A stretch of 64,000 bases of DNA from Nitrosomonas stercoris (lineage in GTDB: Bacteria; Pseudomonadota; Gammaproteobacteria; Burkholderiales; Nitrosomonadaceae). The stretch is taken from positions 310,001-374,000 of the forward strand of contig AP019755.1 in NCBI GenBank assembly GCA_006742785.1, given 5' to 3'. Under the pieces are notes generated by a model that saw only the letters and a program-made list of their open reading frames with translations, was not told where the DNA came from and ran no database searches. Shown piece by piece: positions 48,170 to 57,533 of the stretch (positions are counted from its first letter, which is position 1; each line of letters begins with the position of its first letter). Position numbers and translations under genes: made by a program.

Positions 48170-48880
48170 TTATCCATGTAACAAAAATACGGTGGGTTTT
48201 TTGTGCAAATCCGGCCAGTTGCCTTGCCGCCAGATACTAATAGCTTGCGTCAGGATGAGTTCATCTAGTTGGGTTAAATTACAGGCAATTGTCAGATCCG
48301 TAGTTGCATGACATTGTTCCACCAACGCTTGCAGCAATTTCCGGTTGCGGTAAGGAGTTTCAATGAAAATTTGGGTTGTATTCGCTGCGATGGATGCTTT
48401 TTCCAGTTCTGCAATTTTTTTAGCACATGCTGCGGGGTCAATCGGCAAATAGCCATGAAAACAAAATTGCTGGCCATTTAATCCGGACGCCATCAACGCC
48501 AGCAAAATTGCAGAAGGCCCCACCAGCGGTACGACTCGGACATGTTTGCGATGTGCCAAACGAACCAGCGGACTGCCAGGATCAGCCACTGCCGGACAAC
48601 CCGCTTCAGATAATAAACCGACATCCTCTCCCGCAAGCAGTGGTGCCAGCAGCGTTTCCAGTTCTGTTGCCGGCGTGTGTTTATCCAATACTTCCAGCTG
48701 CAGAGTTTGAATTGTTTGCTGCAAATTCAGCTGTTTAAGAAAATGACGGGCTGTTTTGGGATGTTCTACAATAAATCGTTGCAGCCGGCTGATTTGCTGT
48801 TGCACACCGGTGGGTAATATCCAGTTGAGTTCGCCCGCTCCCAAGGGTGTGGGAATCAGATAAAGCGTACCAGTAGCCAT
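48170..48880 (-). CDS. RsmI-like SAM-dependent methylase (tetrapyrrole methylase fold)
   Basis: A 236-residue TP-methylase family protein with LYLIPTPLG at the start, LLSEAGCPAVADPGSPLVRLA, VVPLVGPSAILLALMASG and QIFIETPYRNRKLL. This is the arrangement of RsmI (16S rRNA C1402 2'-O-methylation) but shorter and with a different N-terminal segment, as in the second RsmI-like paralogue of many betaproteobacteria. The ATG at 48878-48880 is preferred over an upstream TTG. It follows apaG by 22 bases. Confidence 0.82.
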   Translation of the reverse strand: MATGTLYLIPTPLGAGELNWILPTGVQQQISRLQRFIVEHPKTARHFLKQLNLQQTIQTLQLEVLDKHTPATELETLLAPLLAGEDVGLLSEAGCPAVADPGSPLVRLAHRKHVRVVPLVGPSAILLALMASGLNGQQFCFHGYLPIDPAACAKKIAELEKASIAANTTQIFIETPYRNRKLLQALVEQCHATTDLTIACNLTQLDELILTQAISIWRQGNWPDLHKKPTVFLLHG

Positions 48881-48902
48881 TTTCAGCAATGATATTGGCT
48901 CA

Positions 48903-49286
48903 TCAATGCAGTACGCGCGGTACGCTCAGTATGAATTCGGGGATGGCAACCAGAAAATGAAAGCCGTCTTCCGCTACCATTTGATAGGTGCCTTGCATGG
49001 TTCCTACAATTGAAGAAATAACAGTACCGCTGGTGTATTCAAAACTTTCACCCGGTTTCAGCAATGGTTGTTCACCCACCACACCTAATCCGCGCACCTC
49101 CTTAATTTCTCCTTCTCCGCTGTCCACAATCCAGTGGCGACTGATTAATTGTGCTGCCATGTTGCCAGTGTTATTCAGGGTAATGGTATAAGCAAAAACA
49201 TACTGCTCGCTGGCAGGATCAGATTGGTCCGGCAGGTAAACTGTGTGTACTGCTACTTCAATACTGTATTTTTGGTCATTTTTCAT
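48903..49286 (-). CDS. apaG: ApaG protein
   Basis: A 127-residue FN3-like domain protein with FAYTITLNNTGNMAAQLISRHWIV, VRGLGVVGEQPLLKPGESFEYTSGT and GTMQGTYQMV, diagnostic of ApaG. Its biochemical role is unclear (linked to Co/Mg homeostasis in enterics). It is upstream of the RsmI-like gene. ApaG is usually beside rsmA/ksgA-apaH; that context is absent. Confidence 0.93.
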   Translation of the reverse strand: MKNDQKYSIEVAVHTVYLPDQSDPASEQYVFAYTITLNNTGNMAAQLISRHWIVDSGEGEIKEVRGLGVVGEQPLLKPGESFEYTSGTVISSIVGTMQGTYQMVAEDGFHFLVAIPEFILSVPRVLH

Positions 49287-49377
49287 GGGACCTATTCCAC
49301 ACTATTTTGCGGGTGGCGGCAAGCAAATAAAACTTAGCCTAATTCCACCAGCAGCAAAAACAACACGATTCATTACT

Positions 49378-49521
49378 GAGAATCTGTTCAAGATCTCGAT
49401 CAAGGGATGCAGTGCAAGGCAAAATTGAACGAGAAAGCGGAGCATACTTGAAGTATGTGAGCATTTTGAGTTCAATTTCAACGCCGTAATGCGCCCTTCA
49501 GTAAAATATTGAACAGGCTCT
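49378..49521. repeat. MITE-like 145-bp repeat, copy B
   Basis: Best-preserved copy. Ends are inverted: left GAGAATCTGTTCAAGATCT, right-end complement CAGAGCCTGTTCAAT. A central dyad GCATACTTGAAGTATG lies near 49442. No coding capacity. The left end matches 11 of 13 bases with the IS terminal repeat at 28073 (CTGTTTACGATCT). It lies between apaG and the riboswitch. Confidence 0.75.
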
Positions 49522-49675
49522 GAGAAAAAGTAATGAGATATGGAATAACAAGGAACTCATATATTCAATATACAAATCAAATCAATGTTTATTTCACCTC
49601 AAGTTTTTTAAAAAACTAATCTGTCACTATAAAGGTTGGCTAGCAAACAGTCGTTAGTCTGTCTCACACACATTA

Positions 49676-49771
49676 TCGAACCGAAAAAGGCTAACCAGTC
49701 GCGAGGCTGGGGCGCAAAGTTTCCGGTCCTGATGAGTTGCTTATCAGGAAAGCGGGACTGTCGAAGTTCGC
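49676..49771 (+). ncRNA. GEMM-I riboswitch (cyclic dinucleotide sensor)
   Basis: The core GGCTAACC (49689-49696), a stem AGTC/GGCT, GGGGCGCAAAGTTTCCGG (49709-49727), a second hairpin (TCCTGA...TCAGGA) and AGCGGGACTGTCG follow the GEMM-I consensus of c-di-GMP-I riboswitches. The closing stem pairs CGAAC (49678-49682) with GTTCG (49766-49770). It lies 78 bases upstream of the subtilase start codon, which leaves room for an expression platform. c-di-GMP is the most likely ligand; 3',3'-cGAMP variants of GEMM exist and cannot be excluded. Confidence 0.85.
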
Positions 49772-49848
49772 AAATGCCATGATTTTGTTCTGGCATGCGT
49801 ACTACCACCGGATCGATCCATTCCACTTATTATTTATAGGGATAACGC

Positions 49849-51969
49849 ATGTTACATACAAAAATCCATTTGCTATTCTTGTGCCGCGTGCACTATGCAT
49901 TGCATTTTTTGATGGTACTGTTCTTATTCATTATTTTTTCCATTAGCCATGACAGTTACGCCGACTCAAGCCAGCATCAGCAAGCTGTTACGCAATCAGG
50001 AGCAAGCCATACTGCAGCACCGGCACGCTGGGCCAAAGGCCGCTTGCTGGTTATTCCACGCGCCGGTTTGTCAGAAAAAAGATTCGACAAGGCTATCCGC
50101 CCCCATGGCTTTAAATCCAGACGCAAGCTGAATCGATTAAACGCACATGTTTATGAGCTGCCGGAGGGCGTGGATGAAGTCAAGATCATGAACAAACTCA
50201 AAAAAGATCGGCGCTTCAAAGCAGTCGAGCTGGATCAGCTGGTTGGTCCATCTCAGGAAATCTCTGATCCCTCATTTAACAAAAGTTGGGCACTTCCCAA
50301 GATCCAAGCGCCTTTCGCCTGGGATATTGCCAGCGGAGCAGGTGTTACCATTGCTATTCTCGATACCGGAGTAGATAACACGCATCCCGATCTGGCTGCC
50401 AATATGGTGCCCGGCTGGAACGTTTATGACAGCAACAGTGATACCAATGATGTATACGGGCATGGTACCAAAGTAGCTGGCACGGCAGCTGCTTCTGCCA
50501 ACAATGGTGTTGGTAGTGCTGGCGTAGCCTGGAATGCTCATATTATGCCAATTCGAATCTCTGGCACTGATGGTTATGCTTATTTCAGCGCGATAGCTGA
50601 AGGTATTCGTTGGGCAGCAGATAACGGCGCACGCGTGGCCAATATCAGCTATGAAAATGCTGCGGGCAGTATCACTGTGCAATCAGCTGCCAACTACATG
50701 CGCAGCAAAGGCGGTGTGGTGGTAGTTTCTGCAGGCAATACCAGTGGGCTGGTGAATTACGCACCCAGTAGCGCACTGCTGGTTGTTTCAGCCACTGACA
50801 GCAACGACAAATTGGCCAGTTGGTCCAGCTATGGTCCTTCAGTGGATGTTTCTGCACCTGGAGTCAGTATTTATACCACTACCCGTGGTGGTGGATATGG
50901 TAACGTTTCTGGCACTTCTTTCTCTAGTCCAATTGTTGCGGCTACAACAGCGCTACTTTTTTCCACTAACCCTAACCTGACTCCCAGCGATGTGGATCAG
51001 ATTTTGACCAGCACTACACAAGATCTAGGTGAACCTGGCTACGACCAATATTTTGGGCACGGACGACTCAACGCCGGGGCAGCAGTTCATCACACTTACG
51101 CACAACTCAACACTGATAATATTGCGCCTACCATTCGTATTACCTCGCCAACCAGCGGCACTGTATCGGGAGATGTGCTGGTAGATGTCAGCTATTCTGA
51201 CAATAAAGAAGTGGTACGTGTGGAGTTATACGTTAATGGCCAAAAAACCATTGTCGATACGCAACCACCTTTTGCTTTTGCCTGGGACACTAGCGAGCTT
51301 GCAAATGGTGACTACACTCTAGTTGCATGCGCATTCGATGCTGCAGGCAACCAAGGTACCTCTGACCCGGTCAAAGTCACAGTGAAAAATATCGAAGCAG
51401 ATACGACACCACCAACGATTAACATTACTGCTCCTACTAGTGGCACAGTGTCGGGTAACGTACCAGTGAGTGTTAATTTTTCCGACAATGTAGGAGTGGT
51501 GCGTACTGAGTTGTATGTAAACGGTAACAAAGTAGCAGAGAGCAATGCCACCGAAGCTAATGCAAGTACCAGCTTTGATTGGAACACAGCTACTTTAACC
51601 GATGGCAACTATACTTTGATTGCGTATGCGTTTGATGAGGCAGGTAATCAAGGCAGCTCAGCACCGGTTCAAGTGACTGTGAAAAATACCAGCAGCACAG
51701 CACCTTTGCCAACAATCAACCAATTCAGTCTCCAAAACAGAGCAAATGTCGGTCGCTTTGAAAACGTCAAGGTGAAAGCAGATATTCGCACCAAGCAAAT
51801 CACGATGAAAGTGGACGGCAATACGATTGCATCTGCTCAAGGTAATATATTGCTTTATCGCTGGAGCACCTGGGAAAGTGCACCCCGTGGCAGCACGCTG
51901 AGTGTGACAGTGGAAGCCAGTAATGCCGAGGGAGGAGTTGTTAGTGAAACGGTAACCGTCAAAAACTAA
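49849..51969 (+). CDS. Secreted subtilisin-like (S8) serine protease with Ig-like domains
   Basis: A 706-residue exported protease: signal anchor (about 18-40), propeptide (about 60-130), then the S8 domain with catalytic Asp172 (AILDTGVDNTHP), His205 (YGHGTKVAGTAAA) and Ser357 (SGTSFSSPIVAA). Two bacterial Ig-like repeats follow (starting PTIRITSPTSGTVSG and PTINITAPTSGTVSG, about 90 residues each), then a short C-terminal beta domain. AGGGA lies 6 bases before the ATG. Control by the GEMM riboswitch suggests a role in biofilm or surface change. No cell-wall anchor or T1SS tail is visible. Confidence 0.92.
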   Translation: MLHTKIHLLFLCRVHYALHFLMVLFLFIIFSISHDSYADSSQHQQAVTQSGASHTAAPARWAKGRLLVIPRAGLSEKRFDKAIRPHGFKSRRKLNRLNAHVYELPEGVDEVKIMNKLKKDRRFKAVELDQLVGPSQEISDPSFNKSWALPKIQAPFAWDIASGAGVTIAILDTGVDNTHPDLAANMVPGWNVYDSNSDTNDVYGHGTKVAGTAAASANNGVGSAGVAWNAHIMPIRISGTDGYAYFSAIAEGIRWAADNGARVANISYENAAGSITVQSAANYMRSKGGVVVVSAGNTSGLVNYAPSSALLVVSATDSNDKLASWSSYGPSVDVSAPGVSIYTTTRGGGYGNVSGTSFSSPIVAATTALLFSTNPNLTPSDVDQILTSTTQDLGEPGYDQYFGHGRLNAGAAVHHTYAQLNTDNIAPTIRITSPTSGTVSGDVLVDVSYSDNKEVVRVELYVNGQKTIVDTQPPFAFAWDTSELANGDYTLVACAFDAAGNQGTSDPVKVTVKNIEADTTPPTINITAPTSGTVSGNVPVSVNFSDNVGVVRTELYVNGNKVAESNATEANASTSFDWNTATLTDGNYTLIAYAFDEAGNQGSSAPVQVTVKNTSSTAPLPTINQFSLQNRANVGRFENVKVKADIRTKQITMKVDGNTIASAQGNILLYRWSTWESAPRGSTLSVTVEASNAEGGVVSETVTVKN

Positions 51970-52000
51970 AGCTAATCTGTGTACTAGCTGCTTGTACTGC

Positions 52001-52039
52001 AAGAAGCGGTGTAAATCAACAAGATTTGCATCGCTTCTT
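52001..52039 (+). terminator. Terminator after the subtilase gene
   Basis: AAGAAGCGGTGTAAATC pairs with GATTTGCATCGCTTCTT (17-bp stem, two G-T-type imperfections, 5-base loop), followed by ATTTTCT. It lies 32 bases after the stop and may also serve the convergent ovoB gene. Confidence 0.85.
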
Positions 52040-52074
52040 ATTTTCTACTGACATTTATGTTGGCAAAAAATTAA

Positions 52075-53268
52075 CTATTGAATGGAAGTGCTCCGCTGCA
52101 CCCAAGCATTGCGTATGTTATCCAATGCTTGCTGGATGTGATGTCTAGGGGTACCAATATTCATGCGCATGAAGCCACTACCTTCCTTGCCATAGCTGAT
52201 GCCCGGATTCAACCCAATACCCGCTTCAAGGATAAAGAATTGTCTCAGTTCGTCATCGGATAATCCTAAATTGCGACAATCCAGCCATAACAAATAAGTT
52301 CCCTGTGAGAGAGTCAGTTTGATTTGTGGTAAATAATCCTGCAAATACTGTCGCACCATTTCGCATGTATCGGCAAGATAATCCATTAAGCTAGCCAACC
52401 ATGCTGTTCCGCCCTGATAAGCTGCTGTAAACGCAGCAATGCTGAACGGATTAGCCGCGCTGACATGCATGACATCCAGTTGCTCCCGGATAGCAGCTCG
52501 ATATACCGGATGTGGCACAATCAAAGCGGATAAATTAAGACCGGGAATATTGAAGGTTTTACTCGGCGCAACCGCAGTAATGACTGATTCCGGAGCATCG
52601 GCCAGACTGGCAAGCATATGATGTTTATTGCCGGGATAAATCAGATCAGCATGAATTTCATCAGAGATAATAATCAAGTCATGCTGTTTGGCAATCGCTA
52701 ATAATTTCTCTAGTTCCGACTCACTCCACACTCGACCAACCGGATTATGTGGTGAACACAACAACAATATACGTGCGGTTGCCGCTTGCTGCGCCAGATC
52801 TGCCAGATCCATGCTGTAATGTGCCTGCTCCTGCCGCAGTGCGTTGTACAACAGCTTTCTGCCACTCTTGTTCACCACCGAAAAGAACGGGTAATACACC
52901 GGTGGCTGCACAATAACTGCTTCCCCCGGTTTGCTGAGTGCCAGAATAGAAGTGCTTAGCGAAGGGACAACTCCTGGACAGAAAATGATCCACTCCCGCT
53001 CTATTTGCCAGCCATGGCGTACCGCCAACCAGTTTATTAATGACTTATATAAGCTATCCGGAAATTGTGTGTAGCCATACACTGGATGAGTGGCACGTTT
53101 GAGCAGCGCATCAGTTACCGCCGCCGGAGCAGCAAAATCCATATCCGCCACCCATAACGGCATGACTTCCGCTTGCCCGAACATGGACAGGCGACCATCG
53201 TACTTAACGCTAAACGTTCCAGCACGATCAATTGCGCGATCGAAGTCCTGATCAGGATTGTTACTCAA
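52075..53268 (-). CDS. ovoB: PLP-dependent C-S lyase (PatB/MalY type), probable OvoB
   Basis: A 397-residue fold I aminotransferase-class enzyme: MPLWVADMDFAAPAAVTDAL, LCSPHNPVGRVWSESEL, IISDEIHADLIYPG, and PLP Lys in APSKTFNIPGL. Alone it would be called cystathionine beta-lyase. Its TTG start overlaps the ovoA stop (TTGA), so it is coupled to the ovothiol sulfoxide synthase and most likely cleaves the 5-histidylcysteine sulfoxide C-S bond to 5-thiohistidine. Confidence 0.85.
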   Translation of the reverse strand: MSNNPDQDFDRAIDRAGTFSVKYDGRLSMFGQAEVMPLWVADMDFAAPAAVTDALLKRATHPVYGYTQFPDSLYKSLINWLAVRHGWQIEREWIIFCPGVVPSLSTSILALSKPGEAVIVQPPVYYPFFSVVNKSGRKLLYNALRQEQAHYSMDLADLAQQAATARILLLCSPHNPVGRVWSESELEKLLAIAKQHDLIIISDEIHADLIYPGNKHHMLASLADAPESVITAVAPSKTFNIPGLNLSALIVPHPVYRAAIREQLDVMHVSAANPFSIAAFTAAYQGGTAWLASLMDYLADTCEMVRQYLQDYLPQIKLTLSQGTYLLWLDCRNLGLSDDELRQFFILEAGIGLNPGISYGKEGSGFMRMNIGTPRHHIQQALDNIRNAWVQRSTSIQ

Positions 53269-55394
53269 ACGATTTTCTCCCAGAGGGTGACTTCTGACAG
53301 CGTGTGCTGAAATTTACGGCGCGTTTCACGAATCACAAACGGCACTTGTTGTGGCTCATCATTCAGCAGGCGGAAGTGAGTGCTCAACATCTCTTTCAAG
53401 CCATCCAGTGTGGTGAAATTTTCACCATCGCGTTTGAACCCTCCCACCCAGAACTCACGTTTGGTATGTTCTTCCAGCCAGGTATAAGGCGAAGCCAGCA
53501 ACAGCAATCCGCCCTTGTTCAAACGTTCATGCACCATCGTCAGGAATTTAGCAGGTTCATATAAACGATCAATTAGATTGGCTGCCAAAATTAAGTCATA
53601 GCCGGTTAATATCGGTTTCAGGTTACAGGCATCCCCTTGGTAGAACTCCACCTTGTGTTTGGCTTCCTGCAGCCCCAGGCCAGCCAGCGTGGCTTCCCGA
53701 TAAGAAACCAGTTCGCCTTCATCAGTCAGGGTATAGCGCAAAATACCGTGGCGCGCCAACATCACTCCCTGATTGATAAAGCGGGCAGAAAAGTCCACGC
53801 CCGTTACCTGCTCAAAATGCTTTGCCAGTTCAAAAGTGGCACGTCCGGATGCACAACCAAGATCAAGCGCGGTGCGCGCAGGGCGATCTCCCATGGCAGT
53901 AATCGCCAGTTTTGCCAGTGTCGCCGGAAAATTGGGAACATCAAAATAGGTGTCGCCGTAATGGAATTCTGCATACTGCGATAGCAGCTCGTCTGTTTCA
54001 TAATGCGAACTATGATGCTCAGCAGAAGCCGAAGAAACAACATAACGAAAACCGGCATGCTGAAAAAAGTGGCGGCGAAATGCGTAACGTGCAGAACGAA
54101 TGGATTCGTTACCACATGCAATCCAGGAACCGCCCTTGATGAGGTTATGCTGATCATCAAAAGTAGGTGTTGTGAAATCGTCATACAGCGGATGCACTTC
54201 AAAACCCGGGAACGGATGCATAGGAGTTTCAGTCCATTGCCAAACGTTACCGATCACATCAAAAAACTCACCTTGCTGAAATGTATCTACCGGGCAGCTG
54301 GAGGCATAATAATCCAGATGAATATTGCCTTGCGCCTGTTTAGTACGGGGGATTTCGCTCAAACCGGCGACATCATATAAACGATACCATTCATCCTCTG
54401 TGGGTAAACGCACTGGCTGGCCGGTTGTGCTTGCTTTCCAGTTGCAAAAGGCTTTGGCTTCATGGTAGTTAACTTCCACCGGCCAATTCCACGGCATGGC
54501 GACTTCTTCTGTCATCAAACGCAATTGCCATTGCTCTCCCTGTCGCACCCAAAAAGTAGGATGTGTCGCCTGACTAAACTTGCGCCAGGCTAAACCTTCT
54601 TCTTCCCAATACGCATCAGTCGCGTAGCCATTTGCTTCGACAAAGCCTAAAAATTCCTGATTGCTGACCAGATAGCGGCTTGCCTGAAAAGCAGGCAACT
54701 CCGCCTCATGATGCCCATATTCATTATCCCAACCATAAACCGGATCGGTTTTATCTTTACCCAGTTGTACTTTGCCCGCAGACACTGCAACCAGCTCATT
54801 TTCCGGTGCGCTTCCTGCACTGCCTTGAGTACGACAAGGTTGCCAATCAGGATGTGATTGCACATATTGCAATGCATGTTGGCGAATCAGGACGGAAGAC
54901 GTTTCCAGATGAATACGCTCATGCTCCACTCCCATGACAATTGCCCACCATGGACTTTCCCAAGTGATTGGCAAAGTCAACGGCAAGGAACTAATCAGTT
55001 CATCTACTTTCTGGCGCATAGCACGACGATACGCCATCACTTCCGCCACAGTGGGCCACTCATAATTGGCTTCATCCAAATCATCCCAACTCATCTCATC
55101 TACACCCACCGCAAAAATGGATTCCAGTTTGGGATCAATGCGTTCTGTCAGCATTCCTGCCAAAACCAATTTGTTGATAAAAAAAGTGGCAGTATGGCCT
55201 AGATAAAAAATCAATGGATGACGCAGAGAAATCGGTTTGATGTAATAAGCTTCATCACTACGCAAGGTTGCAAACAATTGTTCGTAACGATCTAGTGTGG
55301 TATGAAAATAAGTGCGCAACTCCTCACGTTTGGCTTCAATATCTTCGCCATTTAACAGCGGAGTTCTTTGAAATAATTCAGGTTTAACAAGCAT
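53265..55394 (-). CDS. ovoA: 5-histidylcysteine sulfoxide synthase/methyltransferase OvoA
   Basis: A 709-residue trifunctional-type protein: N-terminal DinB-like domain (LRHPLIFYLGHTATFFINKL and HERIHLET with Fe-ligand His), FGE-sulfatase domain (ANGYATDAYWEEEG, NWPVEVNYHEAKAFCNWKA, VIGNVWQWTETPMHPFPGF) and a C-terminal methyltransferase (ALDLGCASGRATFELAKHF). This order is specific for OvoA, which joins His and Cys with O2 and later methylates the imidazole. The ATG at 55392-55394 is preferred; a TTG 33 bases upstream has no ribosome site. Ovothiol is a redox-protective thiol. Confidence 0.92.
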   Translation of the reverse strand: MLVKPELFQRTPLLNGEDIEAKREELRTYFHTTLDRYEQLFATLRSDEAYYIKPISLRHPLIFYLGHTATFFINKLVLAGMLTERIDPKLESIFAVGVDEMSWDDLDEANYEWPTVAEVMAYRRAMRQKVDELISSLPLTLPITWESPWWAIVMGVEHERIHLETSSVLIRQHALQYVQSHPDWQPCRTQGSAGSAPENELVAVSAGKVQLGKDKTDPVYGWDNEYGHHEAELPAFQASRYLVSNQEFLGFVEANGYATDAYWEEEGLAWRKFSQATHPTFWVRQGEQWQLRLMTEEVAMPWNWPVEVNYHEAKAFCNWKASTTGQPVRLPTEDEWYRLYDVAGLSEIPRTKQAQGNIHLDYYASSCPVDTFQQGEFFDVIGNVWQWTETPMHPFPGFEVHPLYDDFTTPTFDDQHNLIKGGSWIACGNESIRSARYAFRRHFFQHAGFRYVVSSASAEHHSSHYETDELLSQYAEFHYGDTYFDVPNFPATLAKLAITAMGDRPARTALDLGCASGRATFELAKHFEQVTGVDFSARFINQGVMLARHGILRYTLTDEGELVSYREATLAGLGLQEAKHKVEFYQGDACNLKPILTGYDLILAANLIDRLYEPAKFLTMVHERLNKGGLLLLASPYTWLEEHTKREFWVGGFKRDGENFTTLDGLKEMLSTHFRLLNDEPQQVPFVIRETRRKFQHTLSEVTLWEKIV

Positions 55395-55494
55395 AAGCCA
55401 CTCAGGACAGTCCTCCGTCCTTTTCAAAAATAGCTGATTATAACGCTACTCGCGGAATGAACATCGAAAAAGCAGGCAATTGCAACACCTAAGA

Positions 55495-55542
55495 AATCAA
55501 TTTCAGTTGCTTGGAAACCAAGCCAAGCAACTGAAATTGATT
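55495..55542. terminator. 20-bp perfect hairpin between the TPR gene and ovoA
   Basis: AATCAATTTCAGTTGCTTGG (55495-55514) and its exact complement (55523-55542) with an 8-base loop. It lies 84 bases downstream of the TPR gene stop and about 100 bases upstream of ovoA. There is only a short T-stretch after it, so it may be a terminator, a processing site or a protein-binding element. Confidence 0.7.
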
Positions 55543-55625
55543 AAAAGCAGAACGATCATTCAATCAATGAACTGCACAAGCTGCGCATCCAGAGATTCAA
55601 TGCACAAGGGTCGTGTAGCGATCTG

Positions 55626-57353
55626 TTATCGCCCCATGCGTGAAGCAGAAAGTGTAATATCCGAATGCTGCCACGCTTCCTTGAAGCGCGCTGCCACAGC
55701 TTCAGCTTCGGTAGTTTTATTTTGTGCTTGCAGCGCCTGCTGCAAGCCAAATAGTGCCCAGCCATTATTGCGATTGTGTCGCAAGTCAGCCCAGTATACG
55801 GTTTCTGCTTCATCTGGATGCCCAGCTTCCAGCAAAATCGCGCCTAAAGACAAACGGGGTGGATAATGCCATTCAAAAGGTTCGGTATAAACCAACCCAT
55901 CTTCTAGCCGCACCGCTCGCTCCAGATGAGTAATTGCTGTGTCAAATTTACCATGCGCGGCTGCCAGTTCTCCCGCCAACACTTCAGGTGCAATTCGCAA
56001 CACTGCATATGCTGTATTTTGAGACAGCAGTTGATAATCCAGCTGAGCAGAATTACCAACAATTTTGCGTAACCGTGCCAATTCCGTTGCTGCTTGCTTC
56101 AATTTGCCCGTCGCTACATAAGCCAAGCCACGCACATAATGCCAACTTCCCGTGAGAAAAGCGTTATCCGCAGGTGGTGCCGATTCATCCAGTACGCTTT
56201 GCCATTGTCCAAAACGTGCTAACGTCCAGTAAGGCAACACTCGGAAGATGGAGGTAAATGGAAATTGTTGCAGCAGAGTATCATCTATTTTCTCAGCGGT
56301 ATCACGCGCACTTTTCAGCGCTAAAGCATATTGGCCGCTGGCGGAAGCAGCAAACCAGAGAAAATGAATGTTATGCGGATAATAAGCCAGTGGATACAAG
56401 CCTTGCGCCTTGAATTGCGCAATGTATTCTTCATCTGCCTGAATCGCCATCTGATTGCTCCTGACTGCATCAGCATAACGCCCTACGCGCTGATAAATAT
56501 GCGAAGACATATGAATCATGTGCCCTGCTTGCGGCATAAGTGTCAGCAGTGTATCCGCTGCCTGTTCAGCTCGCTCCGGATAAGGCGTTGGTTCCATTAA
56601 ATGGATATACATATGCAATGCGCCAGGGTGATTGGGATAACGACGCAATATATCTTCCGTCAGCGCAACGATGTCAGCGGTGCCCGCATACGGATAACCA
56701 TCCCGCATCCAGTAACCCCAAGGGCGTAGATTCATGGTGGATTCTACATACAATACGGCAATATCCGGATCACCCGGAAACTGGTGATGCACTCCACGCA
56801 TGGCATCTGCATACGCTTGATCGTTGAGCTTACGCGCTTCAGCCATGCCTGAATAACGTTTTTCCAGTGCTTGGATCAAAGCTTGCTCCTTCGGTGAAGC
56901 AGTTGCCATCAGTGCTTTGGCCTGATTAATCAATTTAACTGCCAGCGGTTCTTCGTTTGCATCCATCGGGGCATTGATATTAGGCCCTAATACCAACGCT
57001 TGCCCCCAGTAAGCCATGGCCAGCTTGGGATCCAATCGAGCAGCCTCTTTGAAAGCACGACCAGCTTCAGTATGATTGAAACCATAGGCAAGATTCAACC
57101 CTTGATTGATAAATTGCTGTGCCAGTTTATTTTTCGTGCTAACAGGAAAAGTATGCGTACCTAGATCCAATAGTACCGAGGCTTGTCGTTCGTCCGCCAG
57201 CAATTCATCGGTTACCGATGAAGCAGTATCTTCGTCATGGATAACTGGCATTTCATCGTTGCCATGACCAGTGTGCGCAAATGAGCAAGGCATGCCAACC
57301 ATACCAATTATTACCAGCAAACTGCCAACCAGTACAGGTTTTTCAAAAGACAT
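55626..57353 (-). CDS. Exported tetratricopeptide-repeat protein
   Basis: A 575-residue protein with a signal peptide (ending PCSFAHTGHG) and TPR-like helical repeats, for example LNLAYGFNHTEAGRAFKEAARLDPKLAMAYWGQALVLGP near residue 90 and LAAAHGKFDTAITHLERAVRL near 475. His-containing motifs (HMYIHLMEPTPYPERA, GHMIHMSSHIYQRVGRY) are conserved in this uncharacterised periplasmic family. No enzymatic motif is recognised. Single gene with its own downstream hairpin; a repeat copy lies upstream. Confidence 0.75.
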   Translation of the reverse strand: MSFEKPVLVGSLLVIIGMVGMPCSFAHTGHGNDEMPVIHDEDTASSVTDELLADERQASVLLDLGTHTFPVSTKNKLAQQFINQGLNLAYGFNHTEAGRAFKEAARLDPKLAMAYWGQALVLGPNINAPMDANEEPLAVKLINQAKALMATASPKEQALIQALEKRYSGMAEARKLNDQAYADAMRGVHHQFPGDPDIAVLYVESTMNLRPWGYWMRDGYPYAGTADIVALTEDILRRYPNHPGALHMYIHLMEPTPYPERAEQAADTLLTLMPQAGHMIHMSSHIYQRVGRYADAVRSNQMAIQADEEYIAQFKAQGLYPLAYYPHNIHFLWFAASASGQYALALKSARDTAEKIDDTLLQQFPFTSIFRVLPYWTLARFGQWQSVLDESAPPADNAFLTGSWHYVRGLAYVATGKLKQAATELARLRKIVGNSAQLDYQLLSQNTAYAVLRIAPEVLAGELAAAHGKFDTAITHLERAVRLEDGLVYTEPFEWHYPPRLSLGAILLEAGHPDEAETVYWADLRHNRNNGWALFGLQQALQAQNKTTEAEAVAARFKEAWQHSDITLSASRMGR

Positions 57354-57387
57354 ATGACAAACTCCTTTTATGATTTTTAGTTTAGGG

Positions 57388-57533
57388 AGCTTCTGAAAAA
57401 TGTTGATAAAGCAATCAGCTCAAAGCAAAATTGGATGAAAAAATGGAGTATATTCGAAACGTGAAAATAAGATTTTAGGTTCAATTTTAACGTCGTAATG
57501 TACCCTTCAGTGAGACATTGAACCGGTTCTCAG
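57388..57533. repeat. MITE-like 145-bp repeat, copy C
   Basis: Aligns over its length with copy B (shared GTTCAATTTTAACG-CGTAATG-ACCCTTCAGTGA block). Ends GAGCTTCTGAAAAATG on the left and GAACCGGTTCTCAG on the right. The right-end CTGAG (minus strand) supplies the stop codon of the dehydrogenase gene. Confidence 0.7.
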
